The position numbers and the translations under genes were made by a program. This document shows, piece after piece, positions 10,584 to 22,212 of a DNA stretch of 64,000 nucleotides (within the stretch, counting starts at the first letter, position 1; each line of letters begins with the position of its first letter). This DNA comes from Linum tenue (taxonomy: Eukaryota > Streptophyta > Magnoliopsida > Malpighiales > Linaceae): NCBI GenBank assembly GCA_946122785.1, contig CAMGYJ010000002.1, positions 26,696,492-26,760,491 on the forward strand, given 5' to 3'. The notes under the pieces were generated by a model. The model searched no databases and was not told the DNA's origin. It saw only the letters and a list, made by a program, of their open reading frames with translations.

Positions 10584-11513
10584 TGTTTTTTTTTTTTTCC
10601 TCTTGTGGGTTTTTTTTTCTTTCTTTCGTTGTTTTTTAGGAATTATAATCTCCCATGAAAACAAAAGAAAAGAAAGAAAGAAATTGTGAAGAAGGAGGAG
10701 CCAATATGATCTTTCTTTCTTTCTTTCTTTTTCTTGATGGATGGGTTTAATTTCCTGGTGTGTGTTGAATTTGGAGATGGCTGGTTTTTGTAGTGTTGAT
10801 TAATTGATGAAAAAGCTAATTTTGACAACTCCTCGTGTGTACGTTGTTGAGGGAATTGAAGAGAATTTTGAATATTAGTAATGTGCGGTCTTGGGCTCTT
10901 CTCCCAACATAATTTTTTTTTTAAGAAAGGCGAAGAGGAAGAAGATCGAGCCTCAAAATTTATCGTATCTTATTTATTTACATTATGAATTAACTAGAAT
11001 TTTTTAAATGATATTATATTCTAACTTCTTATAAGTAAATTTCAGATCTTGTTCTTATAACGATAAATTATAAGATCAATTTAATTAAAAATAATAATCA
11101 TACGTTTTAATTTGTCGAATTAGGACAATATACAACTAATAAATATGAAGACATACATATATTATCATATTATTATGTACATCATAGTTTATGCGTACTA
11201 TAAGTTGTTTATATATATTAGTTGTATGTATGTAGCTATTTTCCTTAACATGGATCTTAAGGGGATGCCCAATTTTGAAGGCACTCGTATCATATGAACT
11301 ATGAAGTCGTCTCTATTTTTCTTTCTCTAGATTTCTTTATTTAATGACTTCGCTTACCAAAAACCGTTAAGTGAGTGGCCAAAGTTTTCCATCCTAGATT
11401 CTGGTATCGATTTTGACATGATTTGTTGGTTTATATGAAAGATTGGAAATCGAATCAAAGCAGACACGGATGACCAACGATTCAGTCAACATTGCATCTC
11501 AAAAGGACAATGG
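10584..11513. other. Promoter region of the GT14 gene and intergenic DNA
   Basis: Just upstream of the GT14 start, poly-T tracts and a run of tctttctttc repeats (10590-10735) probably lie in its 5' UTR or promoter. Beyond 10900 the sequence is very AT-rich, with no gene recognised. Confidence 0.4.
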
Positions 11514-11521
11514 ACTACAAG

Positions 11522-12963
11522 TAGAACTGCAAATGAGTCTAGTTTTATCCCAGGTTGAGATTGATTCGTTACCAAATGAGTTGAGCGCGAGCCATTTATT
11601 AACGAGCCGAGTTAAATCGAGTTCGAGCTAGGCTTGTTTACTAAATTTTTATATCGTATTTGATATATTTATTTTGTATGTCGTGTATGGTTGTACGTGG
11701 GCACCGGGCCGTGCCGCCCACGGGCTAGCACGGCACGGCACGGTTAGAGCACGACACGAGCACGAAATAAATGGGCCAGTCTGGCACGAGCACGAATAAT
11801 TTATGGGCCGTGCCGGGCCTAAACTTCATGGGCACGGGCACGAGCACGGGCAAGGTATATAAGTGGGCCGTGTCGGGCCTAATATTTTCGAGACTTTATT
11901 GAGTATAAGAACGGACATGGCACGAAAATAATATTTATTTGATATAAAATAAGTATAAAAAGAATTATAGGTTCAAATATTACAAAACACAAGTAGAAAA
12001 ATAATTATTTGTTGTTGTTAGAAGTATCATACAGATATATACGTAATTACTAACATAAGTAAAAATGGACAAAGAATTAAACAAAGCCAAATCACGCTCG
12101 CTGTACTTTTAATTTTCTTTTCCCCCCTATTTGTTACTTTTCTCAAACATTATCGGTTAATACTATCTTCCCCCGTCCAATTTTCACTTTCTTTTTCATT
12201 CTCTCTTTTGTTTTCGTCCTTTTCATTGAACACGAATACGAGCATGGCACGAGCACGAATAGGCACGGCACGATTTCAAACCGTGCCCGGGCCTAGGCCG
12301 GGCCTAGCAAAGTTGACAAATGGGCTTGCATGGCACGACACGAAAACTGACGGGCCGTGCCAAGCACGGCACGAAATAAATGGGCCCGAAGCGTGCCCGT
12401 GCCGTGCCGGCCCAAGCACGGCCCAGCGCCCATGTACATGTATGGTACATGTGATTGATGTAACGATAAAAAAAAAAATCAAATGTTCAACATTAATTAA
12501 TCTTATATTGTAATTTGTAGGTGTCATATTGTTTAGTTAATAAATTTTAACTAGTTCCAATCATGTTAATTATTTCATGGTATCGAAACAATTTTGTACA
12601 TAATTTCTTTATAGAATTAAAAATAAGGCATATTTTCTTACATGTTCAACATGTTAAACTTCACATGATGTGAGATATATAAATTTAACAATCCTATGAA
12701 TTATGAAAGTTCAAATTAGATCGATTCGTCCATAAGTCGATGATCAAGTTGGCCCTCAAGCCACAATGTTGAGACATCTCATGAGCTCTAAATGAGCCAA
12801 CTTACGAGTTGAGCTCAACAAGCTACCGAGTCGAGCTAGCTCGCGAGCTGAACAAAACTAAGCTCAAACTTGGCTCGTTAGTAAACGAGTCGAGTTTCGA
12901 ACGAATTTTTCCCGATTTGAGTCTCGAGTTGCTCGCGAGTAGCTCGGCTCATTTCTAGCCCTA
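11522..12963. mobile_element. hAT-type non-autonomous element (outer), 8-bp TSD
   Basis: The left end is TAGAACTGCAAATGAG and the right end in reverse complement is TAGGGCTAGAAATGAG. The 8-bp direct repeat ACTACAAG flanks it (11514-11521 and 12964-12971), the duplication length of hAT elements. Subterminal DNA on both sides is rich in gagctcgag/ctcgagc motifs, typical of hAT subterminal repeats. It has no transposase. About 690 bp remain when the nested element at 11692-12438 is subtracted. Confidence 0.85.
11692..12438. mobile_element. hAT-type non-autonomous element nested inside the outer hAT
   Basis: The left end is TGTACGTGGGCACCGGGCC and the right end in reverse complement is TGTACATGGGCGCTGGGCC. 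A perfect 8-bp duplication TGTATGGT lies at 11684-11691 and 12439-12446. Both ends carry dense GC-rich repeats of cacgggcacgag/gggccgtgcc, in contrast to the AT-rich middle. The 747-bp element has no coding capacity. Its subterminal family differs from that of the outer element, so a different transposase lineage probably moved it. Confidence 0.88.
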
Positions 12964-12971
12964 ACTACAAG

Positions 12972-13544
12972 TCTACAATTCAATTGGACATACTCGTTCA
13001 CCTTGAGTCTAGCATACAATTATTTCTTCTTCATGTATCCTGTATTCTATGTAACACAAGCTTCGTGTATCACTTCTTGTATAAATAATTTTCACATTAT
13101 ATTAATGAAATAAGTAATCTTCATTCCTCGCGGCATCCAATTGATATTTGACACACATCATATCAAATGGAGTTGTTAGAGAGTGTTATAAGATCCAATA
13201 TAATCTTCTCCCAACAATTCAAGTTATTTGAACATTTTCTAAACGTAATATTCATACTCTACCCTAATCCATCCACTAAAACTCAAATTCATATATACTT
13301 CACCTATACCCTACCAATGGCTATGCAACAATGACAACACTGATCACTTATGCATGAAAATAAAAGCAGAACAAGCTCATTTATTTATGTACACTTCATC
13401 AAAATTATGTGTTGTTCCCATTGGTATATTGCATATTACCAATCACATCGACACAGGCAACAATGAATGAATCTCAATAGATCAAAAGCTAACTACCACA
13501 ACAACAAAACGGTTGAAAAAAAGATGAGTAACTCAAGACATTAG
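12972..13544. other. Intergenic DNA 3' of the Rab3GAP-like pseudogene
   Basis: AT-rich DNA. It may hold the former 3' UTR of the - strand pseudogene. No other feature was recognised. Confidence 0.4.
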
Positions 13545-14083
13545 CTAGTGAAGTGATGGATTCAACACCGAGATCTGACCAGATTCTCCATTCAACAAGA
13601 ACACTTCAAGAGGAACATACGGAGAGCCGTCGTCCACTACCGATCCAAACCTGTATGTGGGTTGCAGTATTTTACTCCCTTTCCCACACTGAACCGCCAG
13701 AATACGTCCTCCGGTTCTCATTTGCCACACCTAGTTGAATCAACAGAGTCGCCACCAAAATTAGGAAACCCATCACAGTTCAGCATCTCACTCGAACAAG
13801 CAGACAACACATAGATACAACTCAAATCCTGTTACAAGAATTCCACTCGATTGATAGTATATCCGTGATGATGAATGGAAAGCTCACCTCCACGATTCCT
13901 TTCCGTGGTGCATGAATAGCTAGGCAGAGGCAGTAATCACTCTTCACTGGTTCATGATAAGATGAATGGCTTCCTGGGTTATCATTGTTAATCAGCATTT
14001 CCATGAACAAACAGCTAGCATCGCGATATCCCTGGTATACAAGTTAGAGAGATGAGAGCACAGATACAAAGCTCACAAAAGAT

Positions 14084-17000
14084 TGTCAGACAATGAGTAA
14101 TTGGGGGTTTATTTGTTATTTGACGTTTTATATTATGTCGGCTATTTTGGGAATTATTGGGGTTAAATCGGTTAGGTTAAGTCTTTGGGTAGTTATAGGG
14201 AATTAGTCGGTTTATATATATCTAAAAATTACTATAAGGCAATGTAAAGTGTAAACATTCCGCCTTTGCCACGTCAGCCTATCCTAAAGTGCCCGCACAG
14301 TTCGGGAGGTTATTATCGTCAATCTAGAAACTCTCTCTTTCTTGCTTTTTTTCCTTCTGGACAGCGACCTTCTCTCGCCTCTCTTCCCAACCAGAATCGG
14401 AAATCGAGACTCCCACCATCCTTATCATACAGAATCCCAAAATGAAATCTCTCCCGTCGCCCTCTCTGCTCACCACAGCTCCGATCTAATTTTTTTCTAC
14501 ACTTAATCCGAAATCCAAATCGCCCATTATCGTCCTATCTGAACTTCTCCAATCTTCGCCGTGTTTGTTGTCGTTTGCTTGGTCTTCTTCGACGCTCTCC
14601 CTCTCTCCCACTGTGGCTTTCTCTCTGCTCCATCCCGCTCTGTTGTTGTCTCATTGGTACTCATGGATTCCAATGGTGTGCCGGTCGTCGACAATGTTGA
14701 ATTGACGAATACCCGTCTTCTCCCAAACCCTTATTCTATTTATTTCCAATCAAATTGCGGCTGCAAATTCGACAAGGAAAAGGAAATTGACCTTTCGACT
14801 GCTGCTTTTCATGTGGAATTGGTTTAGTCTTTTTTGAATAACCTGGAATTGGTTTCGTCGCCGGCGTTTTTGTGGGTATCCTCCTTGCGGCTGTTGCTCT
14901 CCTGTGCGGAGGATCGATTAGGTTGCTAGGGCTTCACTCAAGCCTATCTGTTTTGTGGGCTTTGCTCTTCACTGTAGTGGGTTCAGGCCTGTGCTCTTTT
15001 CAAGTGTTTTTTTTTTTTTGTGGGATCTTTTCAAGTTGTTTTGTTCCTTCCTCAGGGTCTTGGCCCAATATTTGTTCGCTTTTCATTCATTTAATGAATG
15101 TGTCTCCAAATGTAAAAAAAAAAAATTTGACAAAAAAAGAAAATTGACGAGGCATATCCATGCTATTAGTCTCATCCACAACTCCATGAATTTGGTTTGG
15201 TTTTGGTCTATTGGAAGATGGAAGTGAGAAAGGAGTGTGTAGAGAGATGGAAGTGAGAAAATAGATTGGTATGTGATGCTTTGGTTGTCAATATCATTAT
15301 TATTATTATTATTTTATTTTTATTATTTTTATTTGAAGATAACATTTATAAAATTGTTAAATTATAACTTATGCTATTATCTATTATTATAAAAATGGTT
15401 CTTTTATAGATTATTATATAACCGGTGGGCGGTGGCTATGAGTGGTGAATTTTGGTAGTATAGGTTGGTTTAAGAGATGATATTTCTTAAAAAAAGAACA
15501 TCCTTTGAATGATTTGATGGTAAGATATATGTAGATTTTCAATACGAAATATAACTTCTAATGGGCTGTTGTGCTCTTGGCGGTTTTTCAATGATCAAAC
15601 TTCTTCATATTTTAGGTTGGTTTAAGAGAGAACATTTCTTTAAAAGATTCTTTGAATGATTTGTTGGCTACGCATATGTGGATTTTCAATATGACAGATA
15701 GATAATTGTTCATGGGCGGTTGCTCTTAGTGGTTTTCAAAGGATCAAACTTATTCATAGAAGAATAGCTTATTAATTTCTTACCTCCCAAAATTGTTAAT
15801 TTGCCATTGTAATTGTGCTTCAATCCATAAATGTCAATGTTTCCTCGGTTTCATCTTTTCTCAAACTGAAATAATTGTTCAACAATGAAACTGTTGTAGT
15901 AGAGTAAAACAGACTATATATAGAGCTTCAAACCTTGAGAAGAAAATGTATGTCTAAAGAACAACAATAATTACCGAAATATCATCTATGAATGTGCTTG
16001 CTTAGCTGTGGCTTTGAAAATTACTTGCACATGCGAAATGTTTAAATACAGTTCATTGTTCACAAATGAGAGTTAATTATTTTCTATCGCAACCCGGTTA
16101 TCAATTGTTAAAATTAAAATTAGAATAAGTGTTCGAAGTAGAGATCTTATAAATTGATATTCATTTATTATTTGATGTTAAAAAGTACATAACTCTCTTT
16201 TGTTATTCAATTGCAGGTCTCTTTTAATAGCTTAACTTTGGTTTATGCCTGATGAAGTTGTTTTCTATTATCAGAATTGGTCGAAGGAAATGATAATTGC
16301 AATTCTTAGCTAAATAGTTGCTTGATTGTAGTTTAATTGCTTTTGCTGACGAACATTATTTGTTGCTTACAATTATTAGCTTATACTCAAATATGTAGGA
16401 CACCAACTACAGGATGCAGCCATTATAGTTTGTATTTAGATTGGTTGGCTTAACTGTATTAATGATAGTTTGATGGTTTCTTTTTCATTGCATGTTTGTT
16501 GCATGTAATTAAGAAAAAATACCGCTATTTATCTTTTGTTCTCCAATTTGGAAATCAACTTGCACTTTTCTTATGAAATGCAAGTAGTTATAGATTCAAG
16601 AAAATGTAACTATTGGAAGGGTCTTGGAGGGGTTTCAATGGGAATGAAACCAAGGTAAGAAAAAGACCCAAAAAAGATCGGTAAAATAATATAGGAGTAA
16701 AGAACTTAAACGAAACAATGAAAACAGAGTTAGAGTTTAAAGTACACATCGTATGCAGAATATAAACATCATCATCTCTCAATACCTAATATGATTTTTT
16801 TTTTATCTTCCATTGTAAACAACTCGATAATTTTATTAGTGCCTCAGGTCTGCAAATATATATAGGTCTTGATGATTACATTCATGATGTATTATTAACA
16901 TATTTGGAATAATATATGTCTTGCATTCTAAGTTTAATTCTTTTTGTGTCTTTTACCCAACTCACCACATATCAGCTTTTATGTCATTTTGGATAACTAA

Positions 17001-17394
17001 ATAAAATTAGGATGCAATTCATAAATAAATTATGTTAAAAAATTATTAAGAATTCAGCCAACGGTCTGGCACTTAACTACAAATTATGCTATTAATCCTT
17101 CCTCCATTTTCTAGAGTTTTACACAACACCGGCCAACGGCCGGGCCCAATGCTAGTTCTGTGTTAGGCATAAGCTAGTGTTAAACAATAACAACAGAATT
17201 ATTCCCTAAAGCTCTCTCTCTCTCTCCCTATCATAGCCGAACCCCCTCTTCCCTTCTCCAACTCGTCGGCCACCATCCCGGTGACCGGAAACCTCTTCTC
17301 TCAACCCTAAATCCTTAATTCTACCTCATCCCAAATCCCTAATTCTCATACCAATCACGATCCTCAATCGCACACCTAGATCCGTGCTCTTTCA
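14084..17394 (+). repeat. 5' LTR of the gag-only element, interrupted by a Helitron
   Basis: Positions 14084-14220 and 17156-17394 together match the uninterrupted 3' LTR at 19464-19837. The join ..tttatatata|ttctgtgtt.. is restored exactly when the Helitron is removed. Confidence 0.9.
14221..17155 (+). mobile_element. Non-autonomous Helitron inserted in the 5' LTR
   Basis: It starts TCTAAAAATTACTATAAGGC and ends with a hairpin (ccggccaacggccgg) followed by gcccaatgCTAG. It inserted between A (14220) and T (17156) with no target duplication. Comparison with the intact 3' LTR gives both ends to the base. 5'-TC, 3'-hairpin-CTRR and A|T insertion define Helitrons. The 2935 bp encode no Rep/helicase. 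The 5' kilobase (14330-15230) looks like a captured gene start: a C/T-rich leader and small frames such as one beginning MDSNGVPVVDNVEL at 14663. The source gene was not recognised. The rest is AT-rich and intron-like. Confidence 0.9.
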
Positions 17395-17395
17395 G

Positions 17396-17408
17396 TGGTA
17401 TCAGAGCC
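17396..17408 (+). other. Primer binding site of the gag-only element
   Basis: TGGTATCAGAGCC lies one base after the 5' LTR. It is complementary to the 3' end of plant initiator tRNA-Met, the usual primer of plant LTR retrotransposons. Confidence 0.85.
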
Positions 17409-17450
17409 TGGCTGGTGTGCTGATTACTGCAGAGGGTCTTGAGCAAGAAG

Positions 17451-19434
17451 ATGACGAACCTGGCAGACAAACCGCAGCAGCCGAGAACGACCAAGGAGAT
17501 CGTCACAGTGAAGGATATCACCACCAACAAGTATGACGGAATCGTTGCAACGTTGGAAACTCTCACGGAATCGACGGAAAGAACAGCAGCAGCATCGCGG
17601 GGCTCGATCGGCGCCATTGAAGCCCTAGGCAGTCAGATTGCGGTCTCGATTGAGGAGATGGGCAAAGCAATGATGGATAAGCTGTGCCGAGCCCTCGCGG
17701 ACACGATCAAGGAGGTTCTGATCGACGTCCTGCAGAGTCGCGAGCCAACCCTTGAGGATCGACCCGCGGCGGTGCAGAGGATGGCCGGGGTGGTGCTGGC
17801 CAAACCGCCGGGGGCTGCAGCGGACTCGACGGGCCAGGAGGGCAGTGGCGCGGTGGCCGCGCGCTAGGAGGAGCAGCCGCGCGACGGGCGCGGGCGCTGG
17901 CCGGACGGGAGCGGGCGGAGCGCCGGGCAACTCGGCTATGACGCACGGTAGAGCCGGGGAGCCGGGAAGTCGGGGCGCGAGAAGCTCGGCGGCACCTGCA
18001 TTCAGTGGGCCTGGCCTGTTACCAACACCGGTGGACCCGGCCCACGACAGAAGATGACGGGGTACGAGGGAGAACCATGGCCGACTGGGCCCGATGGCGA
18101 AGAACCCTGGCCCGAGGAGGAGTTGAGTTTTGGCGACCCAGAGGGATGGATGGAGCCGAGCCAAGAGGAGGCGAGATGGGGCTGGGTCGCGGGCTCAAGG
18201 CCGGGCCGAACCAGGCTGGTAACCGGGTGGCCAACCGGTCGGACCGAACCGAATCGAACCGATCCGGTTCACCAGCCGACGGGCAGCAGCTGGAACGGGC
18301 CGAGCAGGGGTCCCGGCAGGGGTCTGGAGTACAGGTACCCCCCATGGAGTACGCCACGAGCAGGAGGGGGACGCGGTCGAGGTTGCCGGGACATTGGGCA
18401 AGGGCCGGGGACCAAGCCGGAGTACCAGGGGAACCACCAGGAGATAACGGGCGACTGGCCCTATCCTCCCGAGCAGCGAGTCTCGGGCAGCCACTACCGT
18501 CAGGGGCCGAGGAATCAGCCACCACCGCCGAACACAGGCAGGTATGAGTACCATAACCCTCTGTATGAAACTGAAGAGGAATTGGTATTTAGAGCTAAAC
18601 CGCCAGTGATAGAGTTTCCCAAGTTCGACGGCTCGGGAGATGTGGGTTTATGGTTGTATGCAGCTGAGAGGTGGTTCAGAAACCACCCGATCCGAGAGGA
18701 ACGGAAGGCGCACCTGGCGTCCTTCTATCTTGAGGGAGATGCCCTCCAGTGGTGGGAATGGACTGAGAGAGCCTATGCAGAGGCAGGTGAGATCATATCT
18801 TGGCCCAGGTTCCAGGATGAGCTACGCTACCAGTTTGGCAAGGCAGAGGGGTGGGCCCCGAAACAGTTGGCCAAAGCTCAGACGAACAGGGTCGGTGGCC
18901 GAGTATCGCGCGGAGTTCCTTAAACTGGGAAACCAGTGCAAGGAAATGACGGAAGAGACCCTGGTGGGATTGTGTATGGCGGGACTCCGCCCGGAGCTGG
19001 CAACCGCCGTGAAGGTTTTCGAACCTGACTCTCTTCGAGTTGCTTTCAGGATTGCAGGGCGCAAGGAAGAGGAGCTGGCTAGTTGGAGGACGTCGGCTGG
19101 GCGTATCCAGAAGGCCAGTGGAGGAGTGGAAGCAGGAGCTGGTACCTCACCACCGACGGGAAATGCAAGCCCGGCGGCCACTGGCGCAACAGCAGCGAGC
19201 AGATTCCAGTCGAGGCTGCCACCAAAGGGGTCTGTCCGGCTAACGCAGGCGGAAATGGACCAGAAGCGCAGAGACGGGCTTTGCTTCAACTGCGACGAAA
19301 GGTATACAGTGGGGCATCAATGCGCCAAGGGTCATCTCATGCTGTTGGTGGGGAACGGGGAAGATGAAGGGGAGGAAATGGAGGCGCGAGAAGCAGAAGA
19401 GAAGAAGGAAGAGAAGAAAGAAGGTCCACCTTGA
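17451..19434 (+). pseudogene. Ty3-type gag of the LTR element, broken by stops and frameshifts
   Basis: The first part (ATG at 17451 to a TAG at 17867) encodes a polar, coiled-coil-like N terminus (TTNKYDGIVATLETLTESTE). A GC-rich Gly/Arg/Pro stretch follows. The frame 18054-~18885 then carries the retrotransposon gag domain (PKFDGSGDVGLWLYAAERWF, EGDALQWWEW, WPRFQDELRYQFG). A frameshift near 18885 moves the domain's end (VAEYRAEFLKLGNQC, LVGLCMAGLRPEL) into the frame that closes at 19434. That frame also has a CCHC-like knuckle CFNCDERYTVGHQCAKGH and a Glu/Lys-rich tail. Gag forms the particle that packages element RNA. Base composition is strikingly GC-rich (~17450-19430) against the AT-rich surroundings. 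No pol domain follows. Confidence 0.82.
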
Positions 19435-19463
19435 GGGCAAGGTGGGTTCCAAGGGGGATGGAA

Positions 19464-19837
19464 TGTCAGACAATGAGTAATTGGGGGTTTATTTGTTATT
19501 TGATGTTTTATATTATGTCGGCTATTTTGGGAACTATTGGGGTTAAATCGGTTAGGTTAAGTCTTTGAGTAGTTATAGGGAATTAGTCGGTTTATATATA
19601 TTCTGTGTTAGGCATAAGCTAGGGTTAAGCAATAACAACAGAATTATTCCCTAAAGCTCTCTCTCTCTCCCTATCATAGCCGAACCCCCTCTTCCCTTCT
19701 CCAACTCGTCGGCCACCATCCCGGTGACCGGAAACCTCTTCTCTCAACCCTAAATCCCTAATTCTACCTCATCCCAAATCCCTAATTCTCATACCAATCA
19801 CGATCCTCAATCGCACACCTAGATCCGTGCTCTTTCA
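19464..19837 (+). repeat. 3' LTR of the gag-only element
   Basis: This uninterrupted 374-bp copy, beginning TGTCAGACAATGAG and ending TCTTTCA, serves as the reference that proves the Helitron insertion in the 5' copy. Confidence 0.9.
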
Positions 19838-20296
19838 AATATCATGAAACTTAAATAGAGAAGGATGTGGGGGAAAGACCTTCCCATAGTCTAACCACTA
19901 CCAAGGCTTGAGTGTCTAACAGCATTATTCGGCCAAGGGAGTCTGTAATTGCAGCCAACGTCCCACTGTGTGACAATGTTAATTTCTCCCCTTTCCTTGG
20001 TTTATCTTTCAAGCAGGCCAGAACAGATGCTGCCACAACAAATGGTGGTGTCAGTACACTTAAACAACATGACCTTTGAAATCAAGATACATGATACAAT
20101 TTGGAACCCGCAATGGTGAAACGAATTGCAATTAGAAACCTGATAGCGATAACAGTTTCACTAAAGAGAGGAAATTGCACAATGGCCAAACTTTCAAAAT
20201 AAAAAAATAGTGTTCAAGAAGTGGGAAAATGTCTTCAAACATGGAAACACATTAGAATAGAAGACATGTAAGGTGTTTATATCTTATAGAGAAGCA

Positions 20297-20647
20297 TGAT
20301 AGAAGAAAGGTTCTATCGGATTTGATATTTGGGAATTAGGGTTTATACGAACAGAATTAGGGATTGAGATAAGGAGAGGAATAACAGAATAAAGAATCGG
20401 CCGAAGCCGTGGACTAGGCAAGAAGAGAAATTAGGAGATACGGAGAGCTTAGGGTTTGGGGAAGATAATTCTTTAACTGATTTTTGCTTAATTGAACAAA
20501 AGACCCATAATGCATATTTATAGCTAAATACTAGAAAAACCTAATAGACTATCCTAATGTGACTCAATGACTACTACCATATCTAATAATATCCTAATTA
20601 TAGTAATAATAATTTTTATGATAAATCTCAAGAATTGGATTTCATCA
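20297..20647 (-). repeat. 3' LTR of a truncated LTR element (- strand)
   Basis: On the + strand it runs TGATAGAAGAAAGG...GGATTTCATCA (TG..CA). A polypurine tract (aagggggagggga, - strand) lies directly to its right, so the element reads on the - strand and this is its 3' LTR. Its middle (cggccgaagccgtggactagg, tatttatagctaaatact) matches the solo LTR at 52712-53073. Confidence 0.75.
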
Positions 20648-21435
20648 TCCCCTCCCCCTTGAGACCAATCTTGCCCTCAAGATTAACCGACTCGACCCAT
20701 TTTTCACATTGCCTGCGCAATCCGCGCTTTGTCTCCTCCACTTCCTGCGCTTTCTTTTCTTCCAATCATGCTCTAACTCTTCACTTAGACTTCTTGCACT
20801 GATCTCCCCGTGTTGGTCCATCTCTTCCAATTTCATTTCCATGGGCCCACCCTTTTCTTCCTTGACAAACTCAAACTTCAATAGCTCCTCTTTTGTTGGC
20901 TTCACTATCCAATAATTTAAGGACTCTGAAGATGCTTCCTTGTACAATAACACATCCTTAAGCACCAACTCATTTAGGCCCTTAAAAATATTTCTTGGAG
21001 CTAGCCCATAAGTGTCTCCAATTGCATTTGGCCCATGCTCTCTTAAAAGCCCATCTTTTATTCCTACCAACTCACTTCTCTTTTTCTGCAAATCCATCTT
21101 ATTTAAACACAACAACTGCCAGCCCAATTGGGGCCCGAGACCATAATCTTGGTCGGCCCATTCTGCTTCAAGCTTTAGCCCATTCAAAGGCTTTGGCTCG
21201 GCCCACCTTGACTGTTTTAAGTTAGGCCCAACGAATCCTTCCTTACGAGCTGATCTGCTCTTCCCCAGCCCACACACAGCCTTCCAACTTGGCCCGCTCA
21301 ACTCAAGTCCCGGCCCGCTCCACTGGTTCAGTCGGCCCAACCAGATTGAACCGGACTCGGCCAGCTTCTTTCCTTCCCACTCCAGAGTCGCGACCCAGAT
21401 CCCTCGACCCAACCCGAATTGCCAAGAGAATCATG
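20648..21435 (-). pseudogene. Internal fragment of the truncated LTR element, unrecognised coding piece
   Basis: A 255-codon open frame (21412-20645) reaches the polypurine tract. In another frame the last codons read NLEGKIGLKGEG, close to the HLEGKVGSKGDG end seen before the 3' LTR of the gag-only element at 19436-19463. The two elements therefore share the same pol tail. The upstream protein (e.g. LVGIKDGLLREHGPNA, APRNIFKGLNELVLKD) was not recognised. No 5' LTR is present, so the element is cut off near 21435. It lies where one exon of the Rab3GAP-like gene is missing. Confidence 0.55.
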
Positions 21436-22088
21436 GGTGAGAGTGGTGGTATGGAATTGGAGTGGTGACTACTCATAGTAATTCAATCTCTAACTGGTAT
21501 ACAAGTGCTAGAGACATAAACAGGTCACATGAGGCAACAAGTCAAGGAAGCTGTCGTATTACTCATGTTCAGTTTGAGGATGAGCTAGCATGTGATAATA
21601 CTAAGTTCTGTGTTCTCTTTCTGTTTTTCATTTTACCCTTCCCTTTTTCTTAATGAAATCACTCATCAGCGTTGCCTAAACCAATGGGTTGAAAGAACAA
21701 AAGGCGTAATTCTACATCCAGTCCGACAATTTTACTTCAGCATTGAGATTATGCATTATTATAGGGTCAATTGTAAGAGAAGGTAAGACATAAAATAAAA
21801 TAATGTAATGGCAAACTTACAAACCTGTAAGCAGCAATTACCGCATCCTCGCCAACAGTGACTGCACAAAAGAAAAGTAACGCTGACTCGACTGCCCATC
21901 AATAAAAGTAGCTGAAATCAATTTACCCAGAACTGATGCATCACCAGCAGTTCCTACCGAAACTAGTCATTCTACACTAGACGAAAAAGTCAACAAAGGA
22001 ACTTAACCAGTTTTAATCTTCCTCAAGCATCCACTCGATGAAATCATAGATGCAATTAGTGGTAGACACGTTCGAACTAAGATGGCGA

Positions 22089-22212
22089 CAAGGGTGTGGC
22101 CTAGTGGTAATACCACTAGCCTAAAATTTGGAGGTCCCAGGTTCGAATCACTTCAGTAGTACCTTAATCACAAAAATTTAAACCTATATCACCCTTATAT
22201 AAAAAAAAAAAA
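22089..22212 (+). mobile_element. tRNA-derived SINE
   Basis: Sequence gggtgtggcctagtggtaat contains a pol III A-box (TGGCCTAGTGG) and, about 35 bp later, a B-box (GGTTCGAATC). An unrelated ~55-bp body and a 3' poly-A (22199-22212) follow. This layout is that of plant SINEs. It sits in an intron of the Rab3GAP-like pseudogene, antisense to it. A target duplication is not clear (only ggcg is shared). Confidence 0.75.

Larger units (their letters stand above)
14084..19837 (+). mobile_element. Gag-only LTR retrotransposon (TR-GAG-like, Ty3 type) in a pseudogene intron
   Basis: Direct LTRs begin TGTCAGACAATGAG and end GTGCTCTTTCA. The 5' LTR is 14084-14220 plus 17156-17394 (376 bp once the Helitron is removed) and the 3' LTR is 19464-19837 (374 bp). 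The flanking pentamers aagat (14079-14083) and aatat (19838-19842) are a 5-bp TSD with one mismatch. A primer binding site for initiator tRNA-Met follows the 5' LTR and a polypurine tract (ccaagggggatgg) precedes the 3' LTR. Only gag is present, then about 30 bp to the 3' LTR: protease, RT and integrase are absent. This matches TR-GAG elements that need another element's enzymes. The LTRs differ at about six bases plus a small indel in the ct repeat, so the insertion is not very recent. Confidence 0.88.

Noticed and set aside
9648..10658. + strand open frames rich in Arg/Pro or Glu opposite the GT14 first exon
   Set aside because: Low-complexity antisense of the Ser/Pro-rich stem region; the - strand frame has the conserved domain.
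17625..18554. Long GC-rich - strand and alternate-frame open frames
   Set aside because: High GC removes stop codons in this stretch. The + strand frames fit a gag polyprotein and the others have no domain.
22089..22150. Possible tRNA gene
   Set aside because: A and B boxes are present, but the sequence does not fold as a cloverleaf by eye and ends in a poly-A after an unrelated body. SINE is the better explanation.
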